In this document: positions 13,323-22,179 of the stretch, one piece after another
Numbering within the stretch: the stretch's first letter is position 1
Layout of the letters: the number at the start of each line of letters is the position of its first letter
NCBI GenBank assembly: GCA_903824045.1
Contig: CAIJVD010000024.1
Span: 1 to 64,000, forward strand
DNA: 64,000 nucleotides
Source of the DNA: an uncultured Chlorobiaceae bacterium
GTDB lineage: Bacteria; Bacteroidota; Chlorobiia; Chlorobiales; Chlorobiaceae
Direction: 5' to 3'
Notes under the pieces: model-generated
Database searches by the model: none
Told to the model about the DNA's origin: nothing
What the model saw: only the letters and a program-made list of their open reading frames with translations
Made by a program: the position numbers and the translations under genes

Positions 13323-13784
13323 CTATCCCTTCTGGCGAAGTTCCCTGAAAAAATCCTGAAGCAGGCTGCGGCACTTGTTCTCCATGATGCCGCCGAACAC
13401 TTCTGGCTGATGGTTAAGCTCCTTGCATCCGGTAACGTTCAGTACCGTACCGGAGGCACCCATTTTGGGGTCGTAGGCGCCGAATATCACCCGACCGACC
13501 TTGGCATTGACAATGGCGCCTGCACACATCGGGCAGGGCTCCAGAGTGACGGCAAGGGTACACTCTTCGAGATACTTGTTGCCGAGGGTCGCCATTGCAG
13601 AGGTAAGGGCAATCATCTCTGCATGCGCTGTGGCATCGGAGAGCGACTCGACCTGGTTGTGCCCCCTTCCGACCACGTGGCCGTTGCTGTCGAGCACTAC
13701 CGCCCCCACAGGAACCTCCTTGCGCTCGAAAGCCTTTATCGCCTCACGGAAAGCGAGCTCCATGCAGTAGGTAAAATCCATCAT
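13323..13784 (-). CDS. tadA: tRNA-specific adenosine deaminase (A34 to inosine)
   Basis: A 153-residue cytidine-deaminase-fold enzyme. The zinc site is complete: HAE in ATAHAEMIAL (His and catalytic Glu) and PCPMCAGAI (two Cys). Length and the NQVESLSDATAHAEM context fit TadA, which deaminates the wobble adenosine of tRNA-Arg(ACG); guanine deaminase is the main alternative in this fold. Convergent with the upstream membrane protein gene (two-base gap) and divergent from sucC. Confidence 0.88.
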   Translation of the reverse strand: MMDFTYCMELAFREAIKAFERKEVPVGAVVLDSNGHVVGRGHNQVESLSDATAHAEMIALTSAMATLGNKYLEECTLAVTLEPCPMCAGAIVNAKVGRVIFGAYDPKMGASGTVLNVTGCKELNHQPEVFGGIMENKCRSLLQDFFRELRQKG

Positions 13785-13823
13785 TCTTTTTGTATAAATG
13801 TTATCGAGATGGCGGTTGAGGTT

Positions 13824-13851
13824 TTACCGTAACCGTAATTTTCACTATAAT
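13824..13851 (+). promoter_or_regulatory. Possible promoter of sucC
   Basis: A perfect TATAAT at 13846-13851 with a poor -35 candidate (TTACCG at 13824-13829) 16 bases upstream, in the divergent tadA/sucC gap. The -10 is convincing; the -35 is not. Confidence 0.35.
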
Positions 13852-13925
13852 ATGTTTCTTGCGCAATTTTCAGTCTCCCTGCTTTGTGCTTGCGAACTGT
13901 AGTCAGTAACCCAAGACCCAACAAT

Positions 13926-15104
13926 ATGAACATTCATGAATATCAAGGCAAGGATATCCTGAGAAAATTCGGGGTTGCCGTGCCGAGAGGAATTGTGGCT
14001 TATTCGCCGGAGGAAGCCAAAACGGCGGCTGAGCAGCTTTTTGAGGAGCTGGGATGTGCGGTCGTTGTCGTAAAGGCCCAGATCCATGCCGGAGGCCGCG
14101 GAAAGGCTGGCGGTGTGAAGCTCGCAAAGTCTCCGGAAGAGGCGTTCGATATCGCTCAGCAGATGATAGGCCTGACACTGGTCACGCACCAGACCGGCCC
14201 GGAAGGCAAGGAAGTGCACCGGCTGCTTATTGAGCAGGGCATGAACATCGAAAAGGAGTTCTACGTCGGCATCACCCTTGACCGCTCCACCTCTCAGAAC
14301 GTCCTGATGGTCTCCACCGAAGGCGGCATGGAGATCGAGAAGGTTGCCGAAGAGACGCCCGAGAAGCTCCTGAAACTCCAGGTTGATCCACGCTTTGGCC
14401 TCCTGGGATTCCAGGCACGCGAAGCGGCATTCTTCCTCGGCCTTGAGGGAGAGCAGTTCCGCAACGCGGTCAACTTCATCTCCTCCCTCTATAACGCTTA
14501 CCTCTCGATTGATGCAGCCATTGCGGAGATCAACCCGCTGGTGGTCACCAAAGAGGGCAAGGTGTTTGCACTTGACGCCAAAATCAACTTTGACGATAAC
14601 GCTCTCTTCCGCCACAAGGAGTTCATTGAACTTCGTGACATCAGCGAGGAGGACCCCTTTGAAGTTGAAGCATCCAAATCCAATCTCAACTATGTCCGTC
14701 TTGACGGCAATGTCGGCTGCATGGTCAACGGCGCCGGTCTTGCCATGGCAACCATGGACATGATCCAGCTTGCTGGCGGAAAACCGGCCAACTTCCTTGA
14801 CGTCGGCGGCTCAGCGAGCCCTCAGACGGTAGAAGAGGGCTTCAAGATCATCCTCAGCGACAAGAATGTCAAGGCAATTCTGGTGAACATTTTCGGCGGC
14901 ATCGTCCGCTGCGACCGTGTAGCAGGTGGCATTATCGAGGCAGCAAGGAAGATCGGGCTTCACCTCCCGGTTATCGTCCGCCTCGAAGGCACCAACGCGC
15001 CGATCGCCCAGAAAATGCTTGATGAATCCGGACTGAACCTTATCTCGGCCAACGGACTGCGTGATGCTGCGCAGAAGGTCAACCAGGCGCTTGCTGCCTC
15101 CTGA
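13926..15104 (+). CDS. sucC: Succinyl-CoA ligase (ADP-forming) beta subunit
   Basis: A 392-residue ATP-grasp subunit of succinyl-CoA synthetase. In green sulfur bacteria this enzyme runs toward succinyl-CoA in the reductive TCA cycle used for CO2 fixation. Seen: the classic start [27 protein letters not shown] (nucleotide site), [36 protein letters not shown] and [13 protein letters not shown] (CoA/power-helix region). A longer frame begins at 13884, but the family start is the ATG at 13926. sucD is not adjacent: the gene is followed by a strong terminator and then bciB, so the usual sucCD pairing is absent here. Confidence 0.97.
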   Translation: MNIHEYQGKDILRKFGVAVPRGIVAYSPEEAKTAAEQLFEELGCAVVVVKAQIHAGGRGKAGGVKLAKSPEEAFDIAQQMIGLTLVTHQTGPEGKEVHRLLIEQGMNIEKEFYVGITLDRSTSQNVLMVSTEGGMEIEKVAEETPEKLLKLQVDPRFGLLGFQAREAAFFLGLEGEQFRNAVNFISSLYNAYLSIDAAIAEINPLVVTKEGKVFALDAKINFDDNALFRHKEFIELRDISEEDPFEVEASKSNLNYVRLDGNVGCMVNGAGLAMATMDMIQLAGGKPANFLDVGGSASPQTVEEGFKIILSDKNVKAILVNIFGGIVRCDRVAGGIIEAARKIGLHLPVIVRLEGTNAPIAQKMLDESGLNLISANGLRDAAQKVNQALAAS

Positions 15105-15146
15105 CCCCCACACCGACCGTTCATGTTCTAACTATACCAAATCACT

Positions 15147-15180
15147 CACCCTGCACTCAACATGCAGGGTGTTTTTTTTT
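15147..15180 (+). terminator. Rho-independent terminator of sucC
   Basis: Stem CACCCTGCA (15147-15155) with TGCAGGGTG (15163-15171), 7-base loop, followed by nine T. Classic intrinsic terminator; the next gene's most likely start codon is only nine bases beyond the T run. Confidence 0.9.
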
Positions 15181-15188
15181 CTGCACAC

Positions 15189-16388
15189 ATGGCATCTTCA
15201 CTCTGCAGCTCATGCGGCCTCTGCTCTAACCGATTATGGCCAACAAAAGAGAGCCTTGAAAGCTGTGTCTTCAACACCGGCTGGCTCGGAGAGCATGAGA
15301 GGGCGCTCTTCGGCAGAGAGAGGGAGCCCCAGAACCCCATGGAAGCAAGGTTCGGCATCACCCGCTCCCGCTTCATCGCCCGTCTCCGCAAACCGGAGGA
15401 AGGTGCGCAGTGGTCGGGAATCATAACCCGCATGGCGGCAAAAGCGCTCGAAGCCGGAATTGTGGAAGGGGTGGTTACCCTCCACCACAATAAAGATAAT
15501 TACTTCCGTCCGGTGCCGGTGCTGGCCATGAGTGAAGAGGATGCCCTCAAGGCAAAAGGGAGCATCCCTGTTCTCTCGCCGGTGCTTGCCTCCCTCGACC
15601 AGGCAGCAAAAAAAGGACTCAAGCGGATACTCGTCATCGGTGCGGCATGCCATCTCCATGCGCTTCGCGACTTTCAGCGGCGCTCGCACCATCTGCGGGA
15701 GATGGAGATCTACACCATCGGCATTCCATGCGTCGACAACGCACAACCGAACCGCTTGACCTGGATGCTCGAACGGATCTCACGTTCGCCGCAAACCGTC
15801 CGCCATCTGGAGTTCATGGCTGACTTCAGGGTCCACCTCCGCCACCTCGACGGCCATATCGAAAAAATCCCCTACTTCAGCCTTCCCGAAGAGCTCTCGA
15901 ACCCGGAGATCTTTCCGCCCTCCTGCATGAGCTGCTTCGACTACATGAACAGCCTCTCCGACATTACCGTCGGATACCTTGCCGCGCCTTTCGGAAAGCA
16001 AAAGAACCTCCAATGGGTGCTGGTCCGGACTGAAAAGGGCGAGCAACTCGAAAGGCTTCTTGATGGTGAGCTGGAGCGGTTCGGGGAGTCCGGAGAGTGG
16101 GAGTGTGCAAAATTTGTATCCTCTACAGCAAGAAGAGCGGTCGAAAGCATGAAACCAACCGGGAAGAGCTACAGCCCGAAACCGAGAATCCCTCTCTTCA
16201 TCGGCAACCTGCTCTCGGCTATCATCTCCAGCATCGGACCGAAAGGGATCGGGTTTGCCCATTTCTCGGTAGACCACCACCTCATCCGGCACTACTATTT
16301 CGTCAAGTACCGCTACCCCCACCTGCTGGAAGGTCTGGTGCCGAAACACGCCTACAGCATACTGAAGGAGTACGGCCTGGAACCATAA
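15189..16388 (+). CDS. bciB: Ferredoxin-type 8-vinyl reductase of (bacterio)chlorophyll synthesis
   Basis: A roughly 400-residue member of the F420-hydrogenase beta-subunit (FrhB/FpoF) family. The length, the N-terminal CSSCGLC iron-sulfur motif (residues 6-12), NRLWPTKESLESCVFNTGWLG, the central VIGAACHLHALRDF and IGIPCVDN segments, and FPPSCMSCFDYMNSLSDITVGY match BciB, the 3,8-divinyl (proto)chlorophyllide 8-vinyl reductase of many green sulfur bacteria and cyanobacteria. It uses FAD and two [4Fe-4S] clusters with ferredoxin. The related plant enzyme is 7-hydroxymethyl chlorophyll a reductase. The frame is open from ATG 15162, but that codon lies inside the sucC terminator hairpin; ATG 15189 just after it is chosen. 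Neither has a clear ribosome-binding site. Confidence 0.85.
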   Translation: MASSLCSSCGLCSNRLWPTKESLESCVFNTGWLGEHERALFGREREPQNPMEARFGITRSRFIARLRKPEEGAQWSGIITRMAAKALEAGIVEGVVTLHHNKDNYFRPVPVLAMSEEDALKAKGSIPVLSPVLASLDQAAKKGLKRILVIGAACHLHALRDFQRRSHHLREMEIYTIGIPCVDNAQPNRLTWMLERISRSPQTVRHLEFMADFRVHLRHLDGHIEKIPYFSLPEELSNPEIFPPSCMSCFDYMNSLSDITVGYLAAPFGKQKNLQWVLVRTEKGEQLERLLDGELERFGESGEWECAKFVSSTARRAVESMKPTGKSYSPKPRIPLFIGNLLSAIISSIGPKGIGFAHFSVDHHLIRHYYFVKYRYPHLLEGLVPKHAYSILKEYGLEP

Positions 16389-16407
16389 GCCCGCAAAGGC
16401 CCTGCAT

Positions 16408-16443
16408 ATAAAAAAAGCGAAGCGGCATCACCTGCCGCTTCGC
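16408..16443 (-). terminator. Terminator of the tolC-macA-macB operon
   Basis: A perfect 12-bp stem (16415-16426 with 16432-16443, AGCGAAGCGGCA/TGCCGCTTCGCT) and five-base loop. The uridine run appears on the minus strand (rc of 16408-16415), so it stops leftward transcription from macB; on the plus strand no T tract follows, so its effect on bciB is less certain. Confidence 0.85.
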
Positions 16444-16638
16444 TTGTAAAGATCAACAGCCTGCCCGATCCCTGCCTATCAATCATCGTTCACCATGGCG
16501 GCTCAAGTTCATCATCATGCCGCACAAAACCGGGAGAAGAGCTGCTGTTAACCTCCATCCATCACCAACACACAACACATCGGTTCAACAAGTCATACGA
16601 CATCACCTGCAGATTCATGCGCAAAAAAATAAAATATT

Positions 16639-18612
16639 CTACTCGTAACGCAGCGCCTCGACAGGCTTGAGTTCAGCCGCTTTGCGTGCAGGCCAAAGCC
16701 CGAAAAACATGCCGGTCATGGCGGAAAATACGGTTGCAAGCACAATCGATATTATGGAGGTCTTTACTGCCCATCCGGCAAAAAACGAGAGAATCAGGGA
16801 GATACCGACACCCAGAACTATACCGATGAAGCCTCCGCTGATGGTCATGCTTACCGATTCGACGAGGAACTGGAGCATGATGTCATTCCTGCATGCGCCA
16901 ATGGCCTTTCGGAGCCCGATCTCGCGGGTTCTCTCGGTCACAGAGACCAGCATGATGTTCATGATGCCGATCCCGCCAACAACAAGCGAGATGGCAGCAA
17001 TGGCACCAAGCAGAAGGCTCATGGTTTCGGTAGTACTGCTGAGCATCTGCTGAATTTCAGTCATATCGCGGATATTGAAAGAGTCGTCATCCGCCTTCAG
17101 ACGGTGCCGCTTGCGTATCTGGCTACTGATAATATCTTTTGCCTGGCCAATCAGACCTGGTGAGGTAACCTCCACAAAAATCCCGCTGAGATAGGTCCTG
17201 CCAAGCACGCGGTACATCGCCGTGGTAACGGGTATTATAGCGACGTCGTCCTCATCCTGCTGTCCGGAAAACCCTTTGGCCGGCGCTATTCCGATAACGG
17301 TAAAGTTTATCCTGTTTATTTTGATGGTCTTGCCGATCGGATTGGTGTTATCAAAAAGCTGCTTGACAACCGTAACGCCTATGATAGCAACCTTCTCCCT
17401 CTGCTGTATCTCCTCCCGGGTAAACCACCTCCCCACTGTCGGGGTTACCGCACGCATGGTCCCGTAATCGTAACCTACTCCCGAAAGACTCGTACTCCAG
17501 TTCTTGTTGCCGTAAACGATCCGGCCAGCGCCGTTGACCACACCGGCAGCATTTTTGACCAGATCACGCCGCGAGGCGATCTCATCCACATCGGGGAAGG
17601 TAAACCGGGCGACGGCACCAGCACCCTGGGCAGCTCCCCTGATTTTGGCAGACCCCGCTCTTACCGAAAGCATGTTCGAACCCATCGACTTGAGCTGTTC
17701 CTCCATTGAAGCCTTGGCTCCCTCGCCAAGCGCCATCATGGCAATCACCGAAGCAACTCCGACAAGAATGCCGAGTACGGAAAGAAATGAACGCATCTTG
17801 TTGGCAAGGATGGCCTGAAAGGCCTGGGCCATGAATACAGAGTAACGTCCGTCCTGCCAGATGGCGACATTTCGGGCCGCATGTGCATCAAAACTCATAT
17901 CCCCGGAAACTGCTGCCGAGAGAGCTGCCCCCGGCCTGCGCTCGTCACTGACAATGACACCGTCCCTCATGGTAATGACGCGCCCCGCATAGGCGGCTAT
18001 TTCGTTCTCGTGCGTTACCATAATAACAGTCTTGCCCTCTTCATTCAGCCCTTTGAGGATCTTCATGATCTCGGCTGAATTTTTCGAGTCGAGGTTTCCT
18101 GTCGGCTCATCGGCAAAAATAATCAGCGGATCGCGCACCAGCGCCCTGGCAATTGCCACGCGCTGCTGCTCACCGCCTGAAAGCTGGTTAGGAGTATGGT
18201 CAATCCTTTTTTCAAGGCCCACCTGAGCAAGGCGCGCAATCGCCTCCTTGCGGAAATGCCCCTTGATGCCGCTGTAGATGTATGGAAGTCTGACATTGTC
18301 GACGATGTTCATCCGTTTGAGCAGATGGAACTGCTGGAAAACGAAGCCCGCGACATTGTTGCGCAGCCCGGCCTGCTCATCTTCGGAGAGTGTATTGACA
18401 TTCTGGCCGAGAATCCTGTACTCTCCGCTGTCGGGATTGTCCAGAAGGCCCAAAATCTGGAGCAGGGAGGACTTGCCGGAGCCAGAAGGACCCATGATGG
18501 CCACAAACTCCCCCCGCTCTATCGTCACGGAAACGCCGCGCAGAGCCTGCACTGTGCTGTCCCCGATCTGGTATGTCCGGTGCACATCGATGACCTCAAG
18601 CAACCCGCTCAC
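16639..18612 (-). CDS. macB: MacB-type ABC transporter, fused ATPase and permease
   Basis: A 657-residue fusion typical of MacB. The ATPase half (about 1-230) has Walker [10 protein letters not shown], signature [15 protein letters not shown] and Walker [11 protein letters not shown]. The permease half has one membrane segment near 265-285, a large periplasmic MacB_PCD domain and three C-terminal segments ([43 protein letters not shown] is the FtsX signature region). MacB is a mechanotransmission exporter that works with a periplasmic adaptor and TolC; it does not itself carry substrate through the membrane. The start is GTG, overlapping the macA stop codon by four bases. Substrates could be peptides, lipids or macrolide-like compounds; the sequence does not say. 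Confidence 0.92.
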   Translation of the reverse strand: MSGLLEVIDVHRTYQIGDSTVQALRGVSVTIERGEFVAIMGPSGSGKSSLLQILGLLDNPDSGEYRILGQNVNTLSEDEQAGLRNNVAGFVFQQFHLLKRMNIVDNVRLPYIYSGIKGHFRKEAIARLAQVGLEKRIDHTPNQLSGGEQQRVAIARALVRDPLIIFADEPTGNLDSKNSAEIMKILKGLNEEGKTVIMVTHENEIAAYAGRVITMRDGVIVSDERRPGAALSAAVSGDMSFDAHAARNVAIWQDGRYSVFMAQAFQAILANKMRSFLSVLGILVGVASVIAMMALGEGAKASMEEQLKSMGSNMLSVRAGSAKIRGAAQGAGAVARFTFPDVDEIASRRDLVKNAAGVVNGAGRIVYGNKNWSTSLSGVGYDYGTMRAVTPTVGRWFTREEIQQREKVAIIGVTVVKQLFDNTNPIGKTIKINRINFTVIGIAPAKGFSGQQDEDDVAIIPVTTAMYRVLGRTYLSGIFVEVTSPGLIGQAKDIISSQIRKRHRLKADDDSFNIRDMTEIQQMLSSTTETMSLLLGAIAAISLVVGGIGIMNIMLVSVTERTREIGLRKAIGACRNDIMLQFLVESVSMTISGGFIGIVLGVGISLILSFFAGWAVKTSIISIVLATVFSAMTGMFFGLWPARKAAELKPVEALRYE

Positions 18613-19577
18613 TGCTGTCTCGGCCGCCTCTGCGGCGTAAATGGATTGGCACCTCCTTTGTTTTTCGGAAGCACATAGGTCGTATCGGGAAGCAGCACAA
18701 CGGCGCTCTCCGAGAGCCCTTCGAGTATCTCGATGTTCCTCCCATCCTGCAGGCCTGTCTTCACCGGGCTGTATCGATGCCCCTTTTCGGCGGTGCTGTC
18801 CTTCTCAAGCACAACGGTTTTTCCCTTTTTATTCTGCACTGCCGAAAGCGGCAGGAGGAGAATGCCCCTTTTCTCCTCGACAATGATTCTGATATTGGCG
18901 CTCATGCCGGAGCGGAAAACGTCAGGGATGCGGTCGGGAATGACATCGACGTTGTAGATGTTGACATTGTTCTGCAGATGCGACTCGTAGTAGATGTGAT
19001 CAACGACTCCATTGACCCTGATTTCCGGATAGGCATCAAGTCCTATAACGGCTTTCTGGCCAATCTTCACCCTGCCAATATCGGTCTCGTCAACAAACGC
19101 CTTCACGATAAGGCGATCTGAAAGCACAAAAAGCGAGTCGCTTGCCGTCACAGTCTGACCACGCTCGACGCTGCGCACAATAACTTGGCCGCTCATCGGG
19201 GCAATAACGGAAGTCTCCTTGTAGACATTTGACCAGTAAGCCTGTTCGCTCTTCCCCTGAACCCTTGCGGCATCGAGCAGTGCTGCCCGTTCGGTCGAGC
19301 TGAGCTTTGCCAGCACAGCCCCCTTCTTCACCAGCTGCCCTTCGGCGACAAGAATCTCCTCTATTCTTCCACCCACCGATGACTGGATCTTGACCCGGTT
19401 CTGTGGCTCAACTGCACCCGTCGTCGATACCGATGAGCTTATCTCTCCCCTGAAAGGACGAATTTCCGTATACCGCTTCTCGCTGGAACCGCTCCCCTTG
19501 AACACAAAGAATCCTGCAACCCCCAGAACCACCACCGAAACGATCACACCCCATATAAGCTTACCCCTTTTCTGCAT
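18609..19577 (-). CDS. macA: MacA/HlyD-type periplasmic adaptor
   Basis: A 322-residue membrane-fusion protein: N-terminal membrane anchor ([20 protein letters not shown]), biotinyl-lipoyl half motifs ([33 protein letters not shown] and [20 protein letters not shown]), and beta-barrel and membrane-proximal domains. The hairpin between the lipoyl halves is short (about 30 residues), much shorter than in E. coli MacA. The start at 19577 is fixed by AAAGGAGG eight bases upstream; it overlaps the end of the tolC-like gene by 17 bases. The stop codon overlaps the macB GTG. The three genes therefore form one translationally coupled exporter operon. Confidence 0.92.
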   Translation of the reverse strand: MQKRGKLIWGVIVSVVVLGVAGFFVFKGSGSSEKRYTEIRPFRGEISSSVSTTGAVEPQNRVKIQSSVGGRIEEILVAEGQLVKKGAVLAKLSSTERAALLDAARVQGKSEQAYWSNVYKETSVIAPMSGQVIVRSVERGQTVTASDSLFVLSDRLIVKAFVDETDIGRVKIGQKAVIGLDAYPEIRVNGVVDHIYYESHLQNNVNIYNVDVIPDRIPDVFRSGMSANIRIIVEEKRGILLLPLSAVQNKKGKTVVLEKDSTAEKGHRYSPVKTGLQDGRNIEILEGLSESAVVLLPDTTYVLPKNKGGANPFTPQRRPRQQ

Positions 19578-20835
19578 CAAGCCCGCCTCCTTTTGCCTGT
19601 ATCCATTGAGCCTCGGCAATCAGAAGATTGGCCTCGGCATTAAGAAAACTCTTCTTTGCATTGACCAGATTGTTCTCGATAATCACCCAGTCATTGAAGG
19701 TGATAAGCCCGTTCGAGTACTGAGCATTGGCAATAGCAGAACGCTCAACTGCAGCATCGAGATATTTTTTCTGCACCCCGACCATCTGGCGTGCATCCTG
19801 AAAGGTTTTCCAGCTGGCTTCAAGAGTATCGAGAATCTGCAGATAACCGCTTTTCTCCTCTGCACTCTGCTGATGCAGCACTGCCGTAGCCCTGGAAACC
19901 CTCGCCCTTCCGCTTCCCCCTTCATAGATAGGCACAGAGAGCGTCAGCCCGGCACTCCAGTCGAGGGCATCGAACGGCCATCGGTCGACCGAACTCCTCG
20001 CCACACTTGAGCTGAGATAGAGCTGCGGTGAAAACGCGCTTTTTGAAGCTTCAAGATCGTAGCGGGCCGCCTTGCTTCTTGCATCGAGCTGCTGAAAAAG
20101 CGGACTGTTTTTGGCCAGCAGTTCAAGATCAGGCCTCTCCAGAGAAGGGTCGGCGACAAGATATGTCCCCTTGACCCTGAAGGGTGTGCGGGCATCGCGG
20201 CCAAGCGCAGAAGAGAGTTTCGCCTGTGCAAGAAAAAGGCTGCGCTCTGCCTGCGAAACCTCGAACTCTGCCTGCGCCAGATCAGCCTGGGCCTGACGAA
20301 GCGAACCGACATGCTCACGGCCACCCTGATACCGAAGATTGATCATGCGTACATTCTTCTGCCGCCTGTCGGCAATCTCGCGGGTAAGCCCGACAAGATC
20401 CTGGGCTTTGAGGAGCTCGGTAAAGGCCGAACGAAGGGCAAAGCGAACATTGGCCGAAACAGCGCTATAATTGAACTGTGCGGCCTTGACTGACTCAGCA
20501 TTGCTTGCAACCTGGTTCGATGTTTTGTGACCGTCAAAAAGAAGCTGCTGTGCTGAGAACGACCATGAGTAAAAAGAAGATGAGCCACTCCCGGAGCTTG
20601 AACTCCCATCACGCGCTGCGTTGAAGGCGGTAGTAAGCCTGGGAAGAAGCGCCCCACCGGTAATCTGCTTGTCGGCCTCGGTCGCCTGCAGGATGGCAAG
20701 CGCAGAGTATAGATCGGGGTGTGCTGAACGGGTTTCAGTGACGCACTGACCCCAGCTTACCAACTCATCAGCCCTTAAGGGAGTTGGTGCAAAGAGCGAG
20801 AGCAGCAGTGCAACCGATAATATTCGTCCTTTCAT
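19561..20835 (-). CDS. TolC-family outer membrane efflux protein
   Basis: A 424-residue outer-membrane factor. The start MKGRILSVALLLSLFAPTPLRA is a clear signal peptide with probable cleavage after ADA-like residues near 23. Long amphipathic helices rich in Ala, Gln and Asn (VGLTREIADRRQKNVRMI, QADLAQAEFEVSQAERSLFLAQAKLSSALG, ANAQYSNGLITFNDWV) are the duplicated TolC helical hairpins, and ...GLTLSVPIYEGG is the typical beta-strand motif before the second repeat. A longer frame to 21015 would invade the upstream SDR gene and is rejected. First gene of the exporter operon with macA and macB. Confidence 0.92.
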   Translation of the reverse strand: MKGRILSVALLLSLFAPTPLRADELVSWGQCVTETRSAHPDLYSALAILQATEADKQITGGALLPRLTTAFNAARDGSSSSGSGSSSFYSWSFSAQQLLFDGHKTSNQVASNAESVKAAQFNYSAVSANVRFALRSAFTELLKAQDLVGLTREIADRRQKNVRMINLRYQGGREHVGSLRQAQADLAQAEFEVSQAERSLFLAQAKLSSALGRDARTPFRVKGTYLVADPSLERPDLELLAKNSPLFQQLDARSKAARYDLEASKSAFSPQLYLSSSVARSSVDRWPFDALDWSAGLTLSVPIYEGGSGRARVSRATAVLHQQSAEEKSGYLQILDTLEASWKTFQDARQMVGVQKKYLDAAVERSAIANAQYSNGLITFNDWVIIENNLVNAKKSFLNAEANLLIAEAQWIQAKGGGLDAEKG

Positions 20836-20930
20836 TGCGATATAGTCTCCATATCCTTGCATAAGAGATGAGCAAACTCCCCCGGCAGCGTCACTCTGTT
20901 TGACGACCATTCGGGCAAAACCTTGCACCA

Positions 20931-21722
20931 TTAAGAGTTCCCGCTTGAAAAAAAATCCTTTCGGCGCAGAGAACCGAAAAGCATGCGAAAGATCATCTTC
21001 CGTTTCGTCAAACACTTGATGCAGTCGTACTGCCTCTTGCTTGCAAGCATACCCTCAGCCAGACGTGCAGAAACGGTCTCAACATCGTCCGCCACCTTGT
21101 TGAAAAATCTCTTCTCCCCTTCCGGATCCGGCGCACCGGCAACTGTTTCGAAGAGCATGTCGGTAATCACCATGCCGGGGCTGAGCACTCCGATCTTGAC
21201 ACTCCCCCCCTTCGCCTCGGTTGCAAATGCCTTCGTAAAGTAATGAAGGGCGCTTTTCGAGGTGCCGTAAACGCTCAATCCCTCCTTGATGAACCCCTCG
21301 CTACCAAGCCCCTCCATGTTGAAGATGTTTCCGAAGCCCTGCCCGCTCATGCCGCTGTATGCCGCAACCGTTCCGTTGATGATGCCAAGAAGATTGACAT
21401 CAATGACCTTTTGGATCTCGCGGTCGTCGAGCTCCCAAAGCATCCTGCGGGAGTGCCCGATCCCCGCATTGTTCACCCAGATGTCGACCGCCCCGAACCG
21501 CTGGGAGGCCTCCTGGAACAGCTTCTCCATGGCCGACCGGTCGGCGACGCTTCCCTCCACGCCATGCACCCGAGCCCCGAAACCGGCGAGCGACTGTAGC
21601 GCCTCATCGAGACGCTCGTGACGGCTCCCGTTTATGGTGACCCTGTGGCCCCTCAAAAGAAACGCTCTTGCAAGCCCGAGACCAATCCCCCTTGTACTGC
21701 CTGTTATAACGATACTCTTCAT
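20931..21722 (-). CDS. Short-chain dehydrogenase, chlorophyll b reductase (NYC1/NOL)-like
   Basis: A 263-residue classical SDR: cofactor motif TGSTRGIG (7-14), NNAG (about 89-92), catalytic YGTSK (Tyr-x-x-x-Lys, about 152-156) and LSPGMVITDML. NIFNMEGLGSEG...YGTSK resembles the FNMDGAGS...YGATK segment of plant and green-algal NYC1/NOL chlorophyll b reductases more than general SDRs. Those enzymes reduce the 7-formyl group of chlorophyll b. Chlorophyll b is not expected here, so the substrate, perhaps a related tetrapyrrole or something else, is open. The C-terminal 40 residues are basic (KCLTKRKMIFRMLFGSLRRKDF) and could touch the membrane. It precedes the tolC-macAB operon by 95 bases on the same strand. 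Confidence 0.8.
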   Translation of the reverse strand: MKSIVITGSTRGIGLGLARAFLLRGHRVTINGSRHERLDEALQSLAGFGARVHGVEGSVADRSAMEKLFQEASQRFGAVDIWVNNAGIGHSRRMLWELDDREIQKVIDVNLLGIINGTVAAYSGMSGQGFGNIFNMEGLGSEGFIKEGLSVYGTSKSALHYFTKAFATEAKGGSVKIGVLSPGMVITDMLFETVAGAPDPEGEKRFFNKVADDVETVSARLAEGMLASKRQYDCIKCLTKRKMIFRMLFGSLRRKDFFSSGNS

Positions 21723-22179
21723 GGATAGCTGTTTTTTTTACCAATCGCTACCTTCTCAATCGTAACTGAATATATGACCTTATCCAATAATCATCAGCCA
21801 TTAATCAGCCGGTTTTTATACTGCAAAATAATCAGCGCCTCAAAAGCAGTGCCGGGGAAACAGGATTATTGTGTTATTGTGGGCATTCATGTTCTGTGGT
21901 TGACAGACCCGGCTACCAACCTGCCGCTCCTCTGGAGCTTAATACACCCTGAACGCATGGACAGCAACAGAGTTGCGGAGCATGGAGACAGGCCAATCGA
22001 GATCGGGGCTGTACACACAGGGACCTCTCTTCGATGGCAAAATCATTCTGAACGGAAGCCGGGCATCGTCAAAAGCGAAAGGAGAAGAAATGACCCGCAT
22101 GAAGCTTTCATGAAATATTGTATCTTTGGCCGGTATAAAATTTTATAACGATCCGTTTTTTCTCCAGGGCCCCGCCACC
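21723..22179. other. Divergent intergenic region (SDR / ABC-F)
   Basis: 457 bases without a convincing gene. An open frame 21774-22148 (124 codons) has no recognisable domain, no ribosome-binding site and atypical composition, and is not called. A TATAAA box at 22132-22137 upstream of the ABC-F gene may be its -10. No repeat or RNA structure recognised. Confidence 0.5.

Noticed and set aside
21774-22148. 124-codon plus-strand open frame upstream of the ABC-F gene
   Set aside because: No ribosome-binding site, no recognisable domain, and composition unlike the neighbouring genes; its end overlaps the ABC-F promoter region.
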